From assembly GCF_000302535.1 (NCBI RefSeq), contig NC_018708.1, positions 3,472,001 through 3,536,000 on the forward strand: DNA of 64,000 nucleotides. Direction: 5' to 3'. The notes under the pieces were generated by a model, which was not told the DNA's origin, made no database searches, and saw only the letters and a program-made list of their open reading frames with translations. Shown piece by piece: positions 1 to 9,480 of this stretch; position 1 is the first letter of the stretch, and each line of letters begins with the position of its first letter. The position numbers and the translations under genes are program-made. The stretch comes from Acidovorax sp. KKS102 (GTDB taxonomy: Bacteria; Pseudomonadota; Gammaproteobacteria; Burkholderiales; Burkholderiaceae_C).

Positions 1-429
1 CCCGACACGGCGAAGGCGATGGCTTTCTACACCGAGGTGCTTGGCTTTGTGCTGTCGGACATCATTGACATCCAGATGGGGCCGGAAACGAGCGTGCCCG
101 CGCACTTTCTGCACTGCAATGGCCGTCACCACACGATCGCCCTGGCTGCTTTCCCGATCCCGAAGCGCATCCACCACTTCATGCTGCAAGCCAACACCAT
201 CGACGATGTGGGCTACGCCTTCGATCGGCTGGACGCCGCCGGGCGCATCACCTCCCTGCTCGGGCGCCACACCAACGACCAGACGCTCTCCTTCTATGCC
301 GACACGCCGTCGCCCATGATCGAGGTCGAGTTCGGCTGGGGGCCGCGCACAGTGGATTCCTCCTGGACGGTGGCGCGACACAGCCGCACGGCCATGTGGG
401 GTCACAAGTCGGTACGCGGCCAGCGCTGA
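1..429 (+). CDS. bphC: 2,3-dihydroxybiphenyl 1,2-dioxygenase, C-terminal part (5' end outside window)
   Basis: This is the 3' end of a type I extradiol (VOC-fold) dioxygenase that opens the catechol ring of 2,3-dihydroxybiphenyl with Fe(II). The frame is open from base 1, so the N-terminal half lies upstream of the window. Visible family landmarks are the iron-ligand region KRIHHFML, the SFYADTPSP segment and the iron-ligand glutamate in IEVEFGWGPR. The tail ends in WGHKSVRGQR, which I recognise from the KKS102 enzyme. bphD follows after 36 nt, which gives the consecutive cleavage and hydrolysis steps of biphenyl degradation. The family is certain. The exact substrate rests on the neighbours. 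Confidence 0.9.
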   Translation, partial: PDTAKAMAFYTEVLGFVLSDIIDIQMGPETSVPAHFLHCNGRHHTIALAAFPIPKRIHHFMLQANTIDDVGYAFDRLDAAGRITSLLGRHTNDQTLSFYADTPSPMIEVEFGWGPRTVDSSWTVARHSRTAMWGHKSVRGQR

Positions 430-447
430 GCCGCGTCATTTATTTAA

Positions 448-1326
<879 letters not shown>

Positions 1327-1367
1327 GCGCCGTTTCCACTTTTCCCGCAGAGCAAACCAGTAGGCCA

Positions 1368-1385
1368 CCTCCCCACAGGGGGAGG
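1368..1385. repeat. Hairpin after bphD
   Basis: A 7-bp perfect stem, CCTCCCC and GGGGAGG with a 4-nt loop, lies between bphD and the ompW-like gene. No T-tract follows on either strand, so it is at best a pause site or an intergenic palindrome and not a convincing terminator. Confidence 0.35.
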
Positions 1386-1453
1386 CGCGGCCCTGCTTTT
1401 CCATAAAACCGGCCTCTTGGTCCATTTCTTTAAAAAAACGCGAGGAGACTCCC

Positions 1454-2112
1454 ATGAAACCCTTTTCCCGCACCCTGCTACCGCTGGCCTGCGTTGCGTT
1501 GTTTGGCAGTGCCCATGCCCAAACCACACCTAACGTCCAAACTTCGCCCTGGTCGCTGGCTGTGGGCGCCGTGCATTTAGGCTTCAACACCAAGGCCGAC
1601 CTGTATGCCGGTGGGCCCGTCCCTGGTGCTGGTGTAGACGCCAGCAGCGACACCATAGCGGGCCTGGAAATCGCCTATTCCTTTAACCCTAACTGGACAC
1701 GGCTCGGCTGGACCTCGGCACACCCGTCAAGACAAATCTTTCCGGCACGGGCAACCTCGGGGCTCTAGGGCGTCTCGGTGGCGTGAAGGGCGGGCCGGCA
1801 ATTCTGACACTCACCTATTCGCCTGGCATGTGGGGGCCAATCCGCCCATTCTTTGGCGGCGGCATGACCTACCTCAAGGTATTCAGCACCAGCAACGGTG
1901 CTCTGCAGAACCTCAAGGTGGACGACAACTTTGGCGGCGCCTTCATCGTCGGCGCCGACTGGCCTTTGGCTGACGGCTACAGCCTCACCTTCACGCTGCA
2001 GAAACTTTACCTCAAGACCACTGCCAGCGGCACCATGGGCGGCCAACCGGTCACGGCCAACGTGCGACTGGACCCGCTGGTAAGCTTCCTCGCCGTGCGC
2101 AAGCAATTCTGA
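1454..2112 (+). pseudogene. OmpW-family outer membrane protein, frameshifted
   Basis: The first frame starts at an ATG with GAGGAG just upstream. It encodes a signal peptide (MKPFSRTLLPLACVALFGSAHA) and the first OmpW strands, up to SFNPNWT. The continuation (ARLDLGTPVKTNLSG... to a terminal Phe) is in the frame shifted from about 1702. One base appears to be missing around 1697-1702, and the first frame then stops at 1768. The second frame holds the rest of the eight-strand barrel (LTYSPG, FFGGGMTYLK, final RKQF with the C-terminal Phe of outer membrane proteins). OmpW-like porins in aromatic operons are thought to admit hydrophobic substrates. This is either a real inactivation or a sequence error. 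It fills the position of the small orf between bphD and bphA4 in related loci. Confidence 0.8.
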
Positions 2113-2138
2113 TTCTGGTCCGGAGAGCGATTTTTGTT

Positions 2139-2185
2139 GCGCCGCAACGCTTGCAGCTCGATGCTCCGCTGCAAGCGTTCGGCGC
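2139..2185. repeat. Long inverted repeat between ompW remnant and bphA4
   Basis: An 11-bp perfect stem (AACGCTTGCAG / CTGCAAGCGTT) continues into a second 5-bp stem (GCGCC/GGCGC) after a C-C mismatch. The loop is about 12 nt. There is no T-tract directly after it. It could be an mRNA-stabilising or attenuating structure between pathway genes, or a scar of a rearrangement. It resembles the outer arms of an integron attC site only superficially. Confidence 0.5.
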
Positions 2186-2276
2186 AAAGCGACAAACATG
2201 CAAAGTGATGCGTTAGTGCTATTTGCTGCTGAATTGGGCAGCCCTTTTTTCCATTGAGTCGTCGAGTAACCTCACT

Positions 2277-3503
2277 ATGTCACAAGAAGCATTGAAAGCC
2301 CCCGTTGTAGTTCTCGGTGCAGGCTTGGCCTCCGTCTCCTTTGTGGCCGAACTGCGCCAGGCGGGCTACCAGGGGCTGATCACCGTAGTCGGCGATGAGG
2401 CCGAGCGACCTTACGACCGCCCGCCCTTGTCTAAGGACTTCATGGCCCATGGCGACGCCGAGAAGATCCGCCTTGACTGCAAGCGCGCGCCTGAGGTCGA
2501 ATGGCTGCTGGGCGTCACGGCGCAGTCGTTCGATCCGCAGGCACACACGGTGGCGCTGTCGGACGGGCGCACCCTTCCCTATGGCACGCTGGTGCTGGCC
2601 ACGGGTGCAGCGCCGCGCGCGCTACCGACCTTGCAGGGCGCCACCATGCCGGTACATACGCTGCGCACGCTGGAAGATGCGCGGCGCATCCAGGCCGGGC
2701 TGCGCCCGCAGTCGCGACTTTTGATCGTAGGCGGCGGTGTGATCGGGCTCGAACTCGCCGCCACGGCGCGCACTGCTGGTGTCCACGTGAGCCTTGTCGA
2801 AACTCAGCCGCGCCTCATGAGCCGCGCTGCACCGGCCACGCTGGCCGACTTCGTCGCGCGCTACCACGCGGCGCAAGGGGTCGATCTGCGCTTTGAGCGC
2901 AGCGTCACGGGCTCTGTCGATGGCGTGGTGCTGCTCGACGATGGCACGCGCATCGCGGCCGACATGGTGGTTGTGGGCATAGGCGTGTTGGCCAACGACG
3001 CGCTTGCGCGCGCAGCCGGGCTGGCCTGCGACGACGGCATCTTCGTCGATGCCTATGGGCGTACCACCTGTCCCGACGTCTATGCTCTTGGCGACGTAAC
3101 GCGCCAGCGCAACCCTCTAAGCGGGCGTTTCGAGCGGATCGAAACCTGGTCGAACGCGCAGAACCAGGGCATCGCGGTGGCGCGCCACTTGGTCGATCCA
3201 ACCGCGCCTGGATATGCCGAGTTGCCGTGGTATTGGTCCGACCAGGGTGCGCTGCGCATCCAGGTGGCGGGGCTTGCGAGCGGCGACGAGGAAATCGTGC
3301 GTGGCGAAGTCTCACTCGACGCCCCCAAGTTCACGCTCATCGAGCTGCAAAAGGGCCGCATTGTGGGCGCGACCTGCGTGAACAACGCGCGCGACTTCGC
3401 ACCGCTGCGGCGCCTGCTCGCGGTCGGCGCCAAGCCCGACCGCGCCGCGCTCGCCGACCCGGCCACCGACTTGCGCAAGCTCGCTGCCGCCGTTGCCGCG
3501 TGA
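2277..3503 (+). CDS. bphA4: Biphenyl dioxygenase ferredoxin reductase
   Basis: This FAD-dependent NADH:ferredoxin reductase passes electrons to the Rieske ferredoxin BphA3 of biphenyl dioxygenase. I chose the ATG giving MSQEALKAP, a 408 aa protein of the known length; an in-frame extension upstream has no support. The FAD-binding fold is [12 protein letters not shown] (about 10-21). The NAD-binding fold is [14 protein letters not shown] (about 145-158), and the second FAD motif VYALGDVTR lies near 272-280. The sequence fits my memory of the crystallised KKS102 BphA4. Its position after bphD, away from bphA1A2A3, matches the Tn4371/KKS102 arrangement. Confidence 0.95.
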
Positions 3504-3796
3504 GTGCCTGCGTATGACGCGCGCATAGCTCAGAGAAAGGCCGTGCCCCTGCACGGCACGGCTCGGTGTGTCAAGAATGCGCATGCCCCGCAGTCGTAGT
3601 CGCAACCTCGTGTGTCCATGCGCGCATTGATAGTTGGCGATTTCAGTGGGGATCCGAACGGATCGAAAGGTGGGGCCAGATGGAGGACGGAGTGGCTGGT
3701 GGCAGTGCTCCGACAAAAGTTCGTGACCGGGTACGCGAGCAGGTGGTGTATCTCTGCCGCCGCCATTCCGTGTACCCCCAAACGGGAGCTCGATGC

Positions 3797-4741
3797 ATGG
3801 AACTGCGACACCTGCGATACTTTTTGGCTGTTGCCGAAGAACTTCATTTCGCACGTGCGGCCGAGCGGCTGCATATCGAGCAGTCACCGTTGTCGCGAGC
3901 CATCAAAGAGCTTGAAGAAGAGCTGGGCGTGGTGCTATTTGCGCGCACCACGCGTAGCACGCGACTGACCTGTGCCGGCAAGCTGTTTTTGGAGCACGTG
4001 CGCCGAGTTTTTGCGGCCCTTGAACAAGCCCGTGAGAGCGTGAAAGCTGCGGCCAATGGCTTTCATGGCCAACTGCGCGTGGCCTTATCCGACGGCATTA
4101 CGCCGTCGCGCCTTCCCGCTTTGCTTGCCCTCTGCCGACAAGAAGAACCCGAGGTCGAAATCCGCTTCTTCGAGGTGCCGCTGTCGCAGCAGATCAAGGG
4201 TCTGCATGACGATCTGTACGACGTGGGATTTGCGCAGTCCGAAGACGTAGGTGATGGCATCGTCACCATACCCGCCTGGAGCGATGCGCTCATGGTGGCG
4301 GTGCCCGCGCGACATACGTTGCTTGCCCAAAAGCGCATTTCCCTGGAAGAACTGCTGCGCTATCCCTTGGTGCTGTCTGATCCGCAAGTCTGCGAGGGCC
4401 ATTCAAGACATGTGGAGCGCGTCTTGCGTCGCTTGGACATGGAGCCATTGGTTGCCGAGCGCGTAGCTTCCTGCGACCTCATGATGGTGTTGGTGTCGGC
4501 TGGGTATGCACTCGGCTTGGCAGGCGCTTCGCATATTGCCGCCAGCCGAGAATCGGGCGTGGTGGCCCGCCCGCTGGCATCGCGAGTGCCGCCACTGACG
4601 ACCTACCTGCTGCACCTTGAGGGCGATCCATCTGATGAACTGGCGAGGTTTATTGAGCGAGTGCAGGCCATCGACTCACCTGAAACCCCCAGGCCCATGC
4701 GGGGCCACAACCCTGATCCCCCGCAGGAGCTGATGCAATGA
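3797..4741 (+). CDS. LysR-family transcriptional regulator
   Basis: This 314 aa LTTR has an N-terminal winged helix-turn-helix (MELRHLRYFLAVAEELHFARAAERL...) and an effector-binding domain from about residue 90. I chose the ATG at 3797 because the canonical LTTR N-terminus starts there; the longer open frame upstream is not conserved-looking. In the Tn4371 bph locus the LysR gene after bphA4 is called bphR. Here, however, the stop overlaps the start of the next EexN-type lipoprotein gene by 4 nt. A LysR gene ahead of eexN and traG is also the usual ICE backbone order. It may therefore regulate conjugation rather than biphenyl catabolism. The 293 bp upstream are non-coding and presumably hold its promoter; I see no clear boxes. 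Confidence 0.88.
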   Translation: MELRHLRYFLAVAEELHFARAAERLHIEQSPLSRAIKELEEELGVVLFARTTRSTRLTCAGKLFLEHVRRVFAALEQARESVKAAANGFHGQLRVALSDGITPSRLPALLALCRQEEPEVEIRFFEVPLSQQIKGLHDDLYDVGFAQSEDVGDGIVTIPAWSDALMVAVPARHTLLAQKRISLEELLRYPLVLSDPQVCEGHSRHVERVLRRLDMEPLVAERVASCDLMMVLVSAGYALGLAGASHIAASRESGVVARPLASRVPPLTTYLLHLEGDPSDELARFIERVQAIDSPETPRPMRGHNPDPPQELMQ

Positions 4742-5016
4742 AAATAAGCATCCTGCCCTTGCTGGTGGCCGCATTGACCGCATGCGGCCAATCCGAGACA
4801 GCCCAGAAAGCCGCCGACCCGGAGGCAAAAATCCCGACGGTGGAAGAACTGGCAGCCAACCCAGAACGACTCAAGGAACTGCGGCATCAATGCAAGACCG
4901 ACCGCTCCAAGCTGGGCGACGTGCTGTGCAACCGGGCCGCCGAAGCCACACGCAAGCGGTTCTATGGCGATGGTCAAACGCCATACACACCACCGAAAGA
5001 ATCGCCCAAGTTCTGA
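4738..5016 (+). CDS. EexN-family entry-exclusion-type lipoprotein
   Basis: This 92 aa lipoprotein has a signal peptide and the lipobox LTAC (lipidated Cys16). The family is associated with P-type conjugation modules and is assumed to block redundant transfer into cells that already carry the element. Two later cysteines (Cys52, Cys64) flank a DR-containing segment and are shared with the second copy at 12669. The C-terminus RKRFYGDGQTPYTPP is strikingly like the C-terminus of TrbJ in the same operon. The start overlaps the LysR stop (ATGA), and traG follows after a gap of about 235 nt. Confidence 0.75.
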   Translation: MKISILPLLVAALTACGQSETAQKAADPEAKIPTVEELAANPERLKELRHQCKTDRSKLGDVLCNRAAEATRKRFYGDGQTPYTPPKESPKF

Positions 5017-5251
5017 TCGTTGGCAGCTCGCCTCATCGACTTCATTTTCTGCCCGACACACAGCAACGCGCCTGCGCTTGCGGCGTTTTTCTTTGGCTCG
5101 CCGCCGCACTAATTCTTTCTCTTTCCTCGACCTTTCTGCTCAAAACGGTCTTTGACCGGCACTGACGGGGCACCGATCCTGAGGCATGCGGCACGCATTT
5201 GTGCCGCTCCTTCCAAGAGGAAGCAGCGCAGGAGAAATCGGAGGCCAGGTC

Positions 5252-7279
5252 ATGCAAGGGACGAACGTGCTGTTCGGGCAGATCGCCGTCGTGGTCGGCA
5301 TCGTGATCGCCGGCGTGTGGGGCGCCACACAATGGACAGCTTCCGCCCTTGGCTATCAGCTACGCCTTGGCTTGCCCTGGTTCGATCTCCTTGGCACGCC
5401 GATCTACCACCCTTGGCGGCTGTTCGAGTGGTGGTTCTTCTTTGATGCCTACGCGCCGCGTGTCTTCGACACGGGCGGAGCCATCGCGGGCGGCAGCGGC
5501 TTGCTGGCGGTGGCGGTCGCCATCGGCATGTCGATCTGGCGATCGCGCCAATCGCGTTTGGTCACGACCTACGGCTCGGCCCGCTGGGCGAACGCGCAGG
5601 ACATTCGCAAGGCGGGCCTCACGCAACCGGCCGGCGTGTTCCTCGGCCAGCACGACCGCCAGTACCTGCGACATGAAGGGCCGGAACACGTCCTGACCTT
5701 CGCGCCCACGCGCTCGGGCAAGGGTGTGGGCCTGGTGGTGCCCACCTTGTTGAGCTGGCCTGCCTCTGCGGTCATCCATGACATCAAGGGCGAGAACTGG
5801 CAGATCACCGCAGGCTGGCGCTCGCGCTTCTCGCATTGCTTGCTGTTCAACCCCACCGATGCGAAGTCGGCGGCCTACAACCCGCTGCTGGAGGTACGGC
5901 GCTGCGCGCATGAAGTGCGCGACGTGCAAAACATCGCGGACATTCTGGTTGATCCCGAAGGTGCGCTTGAGAAGCGTAACCACTGGGAAAAAACTTCGCA
6001 TGCGCTGCTGGTCGGCGCCATCCTGCATGTGCTCTATGCCGGCGAGGACAAGACGCTGCGCGGCGTCGCCAATTTTCTGTCCGATCCGGTCAGCCCATTC
6101 GAGCTGACCTTGCACCGGATGATGACGACGAAGCACCTGGGTGATGCACCACACCCGGTTGTCGCATCCGCTGCGCGTGAAGTGCTCAACAAGTCGGACA
6201 ACGAACGCTCAGGCGTGTTGAGCACCGCCATGTCGTTCCTCGGCCTGTACCGCGACCCCACGGTGGCCGAAGTCACCTCGCGTTGCGACTGGCGTATCGC
6301 CGACCTGATCGCATCCGAGCATCCGGTGTCGCTGTATCTGGTGGTGCCGCCGTCGGACATTTCGCGGACGAAGCCGCTCATCCGCCTGATCCTCAACCAG
6401 ATTGGCCGGCGGCTGACTGAATCGCTCGACGGCAGTGACGGCATTGAGCGCCGCTACAAGCTGCTGCTGATGCTCGACGAGTTCCCAGCCCTGGGTCGGC
6501 TCGACTTCTTCGAGACAGCCTTGGCCTTCATGGCGGGCTACGGCATCCGCAGCTTCCTTATCGCCCAATCGCTCAACCAGATCGACAAAGCCTACGGCCA
6601 GAACCATTCGATTCTGGATAACTGCCATGTCCGCGTGACGTTCGCCACCAACGACGAACGCACTGCGAAACGGATCTCCGAAACGCTTGGCACCGCCACT
6701 GAACTGCGCGCGCAACGCAACTATGCCGGGCACAGATTGGCACCGTGGCTGGGGCACCTCATGGTGTCGCGGCAGGAAACGGCCCGCCCGCTACTGACGC
6801 CCGGTGAAGTGATGCAGCTTCCGAATGACGAAGCCGTGGTGATGGTGTCCAGCGTGGCACCGATCAAGGCCAAGAAGCTGCGCTACTACGCCGACGCGAA
6901 TTTCAAGAACCGCGTTTTGCCGCCGCCCGCGCTCGCGGCCGGGCCAATCACAGGACGTTATGCCGATGCGCCACCGACCCGGTCTGACGACTGGAGCGGC
7001 CTAGCAATTCCCGCCGTTCCCACTGCGCCGACCAGTGCCGCAGCCAATGGCTTGGGCGGCACCGCCGATGACGGCGGCCCGCGCCGCCAGCCGGAGCTAT
7101 CCGAAGTCACCGAATACAGCTCCGAGCCGCAACCCGCCGGCAATGACCTGGCGCTGCTCGATGACGACGACGACCTGCCGCTGCCTGGTTTTGCGTCTCT
7201 CACCGGCCAGCTCGACCCGGCCATGCAGCGCACGGCCCGGCTGGCTTCCCTCGACCCCAACGACGGAATCGACCTATGA
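5252..7279 (+). CDS. traG: Type IV coupling protein TraG/VirD4
   Basis: This hexameric inner-membrane ATPase connects the relaxosome to the type IV secretion channel. I chose ATG 5252 because GGAGG precedes it by 7 nt, giving 675 aa; an upstream in-frame ATG at 5186 lacks a ribosome site. Two N-terminal membrane segments (about 5-25 and 60-90) anchor it. Walker A is PTRSGKGVG near residue 151 and Walker B is LLLMLDEFPALG near 404. The C-terminal 80 residues are Pro/Ala/Asp-rich and probably disordered. It opens the trb operon and overlaps the next gene by 4 nt. Confidence 0.93.
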   Translation: MQGTNVLFGQIAVVVGIVIAGVWGATQWTASALGYQLRLGLPWFDLLGTPIYHPWRLFEWWFFFDAYAPRVFDTGGAIAGGSGLLAVAVAIGMSIWRSRQSRLVTTYGSARWANAQDIRKAGLTQPAGVFLGQHDRQYLRHEGPEHVLTFAPTRSGKGVGLVVPTLLSWPASAVIHDIKGENWQITAGWRSRFSHCLLFNPTDAKSAAYNPLLEVRRCAHEVRDVQNIADILVDPEGALEKRNHWEKTSHALLVGAILHVLYAGEDKTLRGVANFLSDPVSPFELTLHRMMTTKHLGDAPHPVVASAAREVLNKSDNERSGVLSTAMSFLGLYRDPTVAEVTSRCDWRIADLIASEHPVSLYLVVPPSDISRTKPLIRLILNQIGRRLTESLDGSDGIERRYKLLLMLDEFPALGRLDFFETALAFMAGYGIRSFLIAQSLNQIDKAYGQNHSILDNCHVRVTFATNDERTAKRISETLGTATELRAQRNYAGHRLAPWLGHLMVSRQETARPLLTPGEVMQLPNDEAVVMVSSVAPIKAKKLRYYADANFKNRVLPPPALAAGPITGRYADAPPTRSDDWSGLAIPAVPTAPTSAAANGLGGTADDGGPRRQPELSEVTEYSSEPQPAGNDLALLDDDDDLPLPGFASLTGQLDPAMQRTARLASLDPNDGIDL

Positions 7280-7752
7280 GCCAGTACCGCCTCAATCTGT
7301 TCATCCAGCCCGAGCACGCCAAGCGCCTCGAAGAACTGGCCGCCAAGAAAGGCGTGTCCAAGTCATCCATCGTCGCGGCGGCGCTCGCATCGTGGCTGTC
7401 GCCCGATGCCGGCGACCAGCGTGAGGCGGCGATTGCGAAGCGTCTGGATCGCCTGTCGCGCCAGGCCGAACGCCTGGAGCGCGACCAGAACATCCAGATC
7501 GAAACGCTGGCGCTGTTCATCCGCTACTTCCTGACCGTCAGCACGCCGGTTCCCGAAGCCCATCAGGACGCAGCCCGCGCCCAGGGCAAGGCTCGTTTCG
7601 AGCAGTTCGTCGAACAGTTGGGTCGGCACCTGTTGCGCGGCCGAAGCCTGGTGCGCGACGTGGTGGAAGAACTACACCCCGACCCGGTGCGGATGGATGA
7701 CGCAGCGGCGCTGGCCGAAGCCCACGAACGAACTGGGGAGCGTGCCCTATGA
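7276..7752 (+). CDS. Ribbon-helix-helix (CopG-like) conjugation protein
   Basis: This 158 aa protein has an N-terminal RHH fold (YRLNLFIQPEHAKRLEELAAKKGVSKSSIVAAAL) and a basic, helical, possibly coiled-coil middle (AIAKRLDRLSRQAERLERDQ). Proteins of this kind sit between traG and trbB in Tn4371-like elements. They may bind DNA as operon regulators or relaxosome accessories. The role is inferred from the fold and from the context. It overlaps traG and trbB by 4 nt each. Confidence 0.8.
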   Translation: MSQYRLNLFIQPEHAKRLEELAAKKGVSKSSIVAAALASWLSPDAGDQREAAIAKRLDRLSRQAERLERDQNIQIETLALFIRYFLTVSTPVPEAHQDAARAQGKARFEQFVEQLGRHLLRGRSLVRDVVEELHPDPVRMDDAAALAEAHERTGERAL

Positions 7753-8816
7753 GCGCCATTCCGCAGACCCCGCCCGAACGCTCATCCACCGCGGCTTCGC
7801 TGGATCGCCGAATCCAGATGCTGCGCACGGCAATGGGACCAGTCATCGCCGCCGCGCTGGCCGACCCGGACGTGGTGGAAATCATGCTCAACCCCGACCG
7901 CACCCTATGGGTGGATCGGCTGTCCTCGGGCCGCATGCCGCTGGGAGTGGAACTGTCCGAAGACGATGGCGAACGCATCATCCGACTGGTGGCCGCGCAC
8001 GTCGGCGCGGAGGTGCATCGCGGCCGACCGTTGCTGACCGCCGAGCTGCCCGAAACCGGCGAGCGGTTCGAGGGCATCTTGCCGCCGGCTGCGCCTGGCC
8101 CGGCCTTCGCGCTGCGCAAGCGCGCCGTGAGCATCATCGGCCTGGATCGCTACGTCGCCGACGGCATCCTGACCACAGGCCAAGCGGACTTCCTGCGCCG
8201 CGCCGTGCGCGAGCGCCAGAACATCCTGATCGCCGGGGCGACGAGCAGCGGTAAGACCACACTCGCCAATGCCTTGCTTGCGGAGATCGCTGCCACCGGC
8301 GACCGCGTGCTGGTGCTCGAAGACACCATTGAGCTGCAATGCGCGGCCCGCGACCATGTGCCGCTGCGCACCCGCGCGGGCGTGGTGTCGATGACCGAGC
8401 TGGTGCGCGCCACGATGCGCCTGCGCCCCGACCGCGTGATCGTCGGCGAAGTGCGCGGCGGCGAAGCCCTGGACTTGGTGAAGGTGTGGGGCACCGGCCA
8501 TCCGGGCGGCATTTCCACCATCCATGCCGGTTCCGCGCTGGGCGCGCTGCTGCGCCTGGAGCAACTGATTCTCGAAGTGGCGGTGAACCCGCCGCGTGCG
8601 CTGATCGCCGAGGCGGTCAACGTGGTGATCCACATCGCCGGGCGCGGGCGCAAGCGCCGCATCGAGAGCATCGCCCGCGTCGTCGGCTTCGACGGCGTGG
8701 GCTACCAACTGGCGGACGCGCTGGAAACGCCGTTTCCCGAGCTGCCGCCACTTCCCGATGCCGCACCCGCTGCGGCGACTTCCCCATCCCCTCACTCACT
8801 TGGAGAACTGCCATGA
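7749..8816 (+). CDS. trbB: P-type conjugal transfer ATPase TrbB
   Basis: This VirB11-type hexameric secretion ATPase energises pilus assembly and substrate transfer at the cytoplasmic face. It is 355 aa long. Walker A is GATSSGKTT at about 163-171 and the Asp box is LVLEDTIEL near 188. Walker B lies within VIVGEVRGGEALDL, and the His box is STIHAGSALGAL. The N-terminal domain occupies the first 130 residues. The C-terminal 30 residues are Pro/Ala-rich. It overlaps trbC by 4 nt. Confidence 0.93.
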   Translation: MSAIPQTPPERSSTAASLDRRIQMLRTAMGPVIAAALADPDVVEIMLNPDRTLWVDRLSSGRMPLGVELSEDDGERIIRLVAAHVGAEVHRGRPLLTAELPETGERFEGILPPAAPGPAFALRKRAVSIIGLDRYVADGILTTGQADFLRRAVRERQNILIAGATSSGKTTLANALLAEIAATGDRVLVLEDTIELQCAARDHVPLRTRAGVVSMTELVRATMRLRPDRVIVGEVRGGEALDLVKVWGTGHPGGISTIHAGSALGALLRLEQLILEVAVNPPRALIAEAVNVVIHIAGRGRKRRIESIARVVGFDGVGYQLADALETPFPELPPLPDAAPAAATSPSPHSLGELP

Positions 8817-9196
8817 CGCAGATGTACGTTCCTGCTTTCCGTTTTTCTGCAAATCCGGCTTTGCGTCTTGCGCGGCTGCGCTGCCTGGCCCGCCCTGCGG
8901 GGCAAGGGCTGCTGCTGGCCGCGCTGCTGCTGTTCCTGGCCGGAACCGCGCAGGCCGCCGGTTCCTCGATGCCGTGGGAAGGCCCCTTGCAGTCGATCTT
9001 GGAGTCGATTCAAGGGCCGGTGGCGCGCATCGTCGCGGTCATCATCATCATCGCCACGGGCCTCGCGCTCGCCTTCGGCGACACGTCCGGCGGATTCCGC
9101 AAGCTGATCCAGATCGTCTTCGGTCTGTCCATCGCCTTCGCGGCTTCGAGCTTCTTCCTGTCGTTCTTCAGCTTCTCCGGCGGGGCCGTCGTATGA
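8813..9196 (+). CDS. trbC: Conjugative pilin TrbC (VirB2-like)
   Basis: This 127 aa prepilin has a long N-terminal signal region ending in LLFLAGTAQAAG. Two hydrophobic helices follow (IVAVIIIIATGLALAF and IVFGLSIAFAASSFFLSFF), separated by a short polar loop DTSGGFRK, as in VirB2/TrbC pilins. The start ATG overlaps the trbB stop. A second in-frame ATG two codons downstream is possible. TrbC of RP4 is processed and cyclised; whether this one is cannot be seen. Confidence 0.88.
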   Translation: MTQMYVPAFRFSANPALRLARLRCLARPAGQGLLLAALLLFLAGTAQAAGSSMPWEGPLQSILESIQGPVARIVAVIIIIATGLALAFGDTSGGFRKLIQIVFGLSIAFAASSFFLSFFSFSGGAVV

Positions 9197-9465
9197 GTGC
9201 CCCCGACACCTTCGCGGACGGCTTCGAGGTACCGCTGCATCGCTCGCTGACCGAGCCGATTCTGCTGGGCGGTGCGCCGCGAACCGTGGCGATCGCCAAC
9301 GGCACGCTGGCCGCCGCTGTCGGCCTGGGCCTGCAACTGTGGATTCCCGGCGTGGTGTTCTGGATCGTCGGCCATTCGCTGGCGGTGTGGGGTGCGCGCG
9401 TCGATCCGCAGTTCATGGCCGTGTTCGCCCGGCACATCAGGCACCGCCCGCTGCTGGACGTGTGA
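9193..9465 (+). CDS. trbD: Conjugal transfer protein TrbD (VirB3-like)
   Basis: This 90 aa inner-membrane protein has the VirB3/TrbD layout. A short polar N-terminus containing the PLHRSLTEPILLGG motif is followed by two adjacent hydrophobic segments (about 30-65), then a basic tail. It probably helps anchor the TrbE ATPase and the pilin during pilus assembly. It overlaps trbC by 4 nt and is followed by trbE. Confidence 0.87.
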   Translation: MSAPDTFADGFEVPLHRSLTEPILLGGAPRTVAIANGTLAAAVGLGLQLWIPGVVFWIVGHSLAVWGARVDPQFMAVFARHIRHRPLLDV

Positions 9466-9480
9466 GGGGAGGACGCCGCG

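Noticed and set aside
2139-2185. Integron attC-like site
   Set aside because: The arms resemble attC pairing, but no RYYYAAC/GTTRRRY core pair is present and there is no integrase or cassette array.
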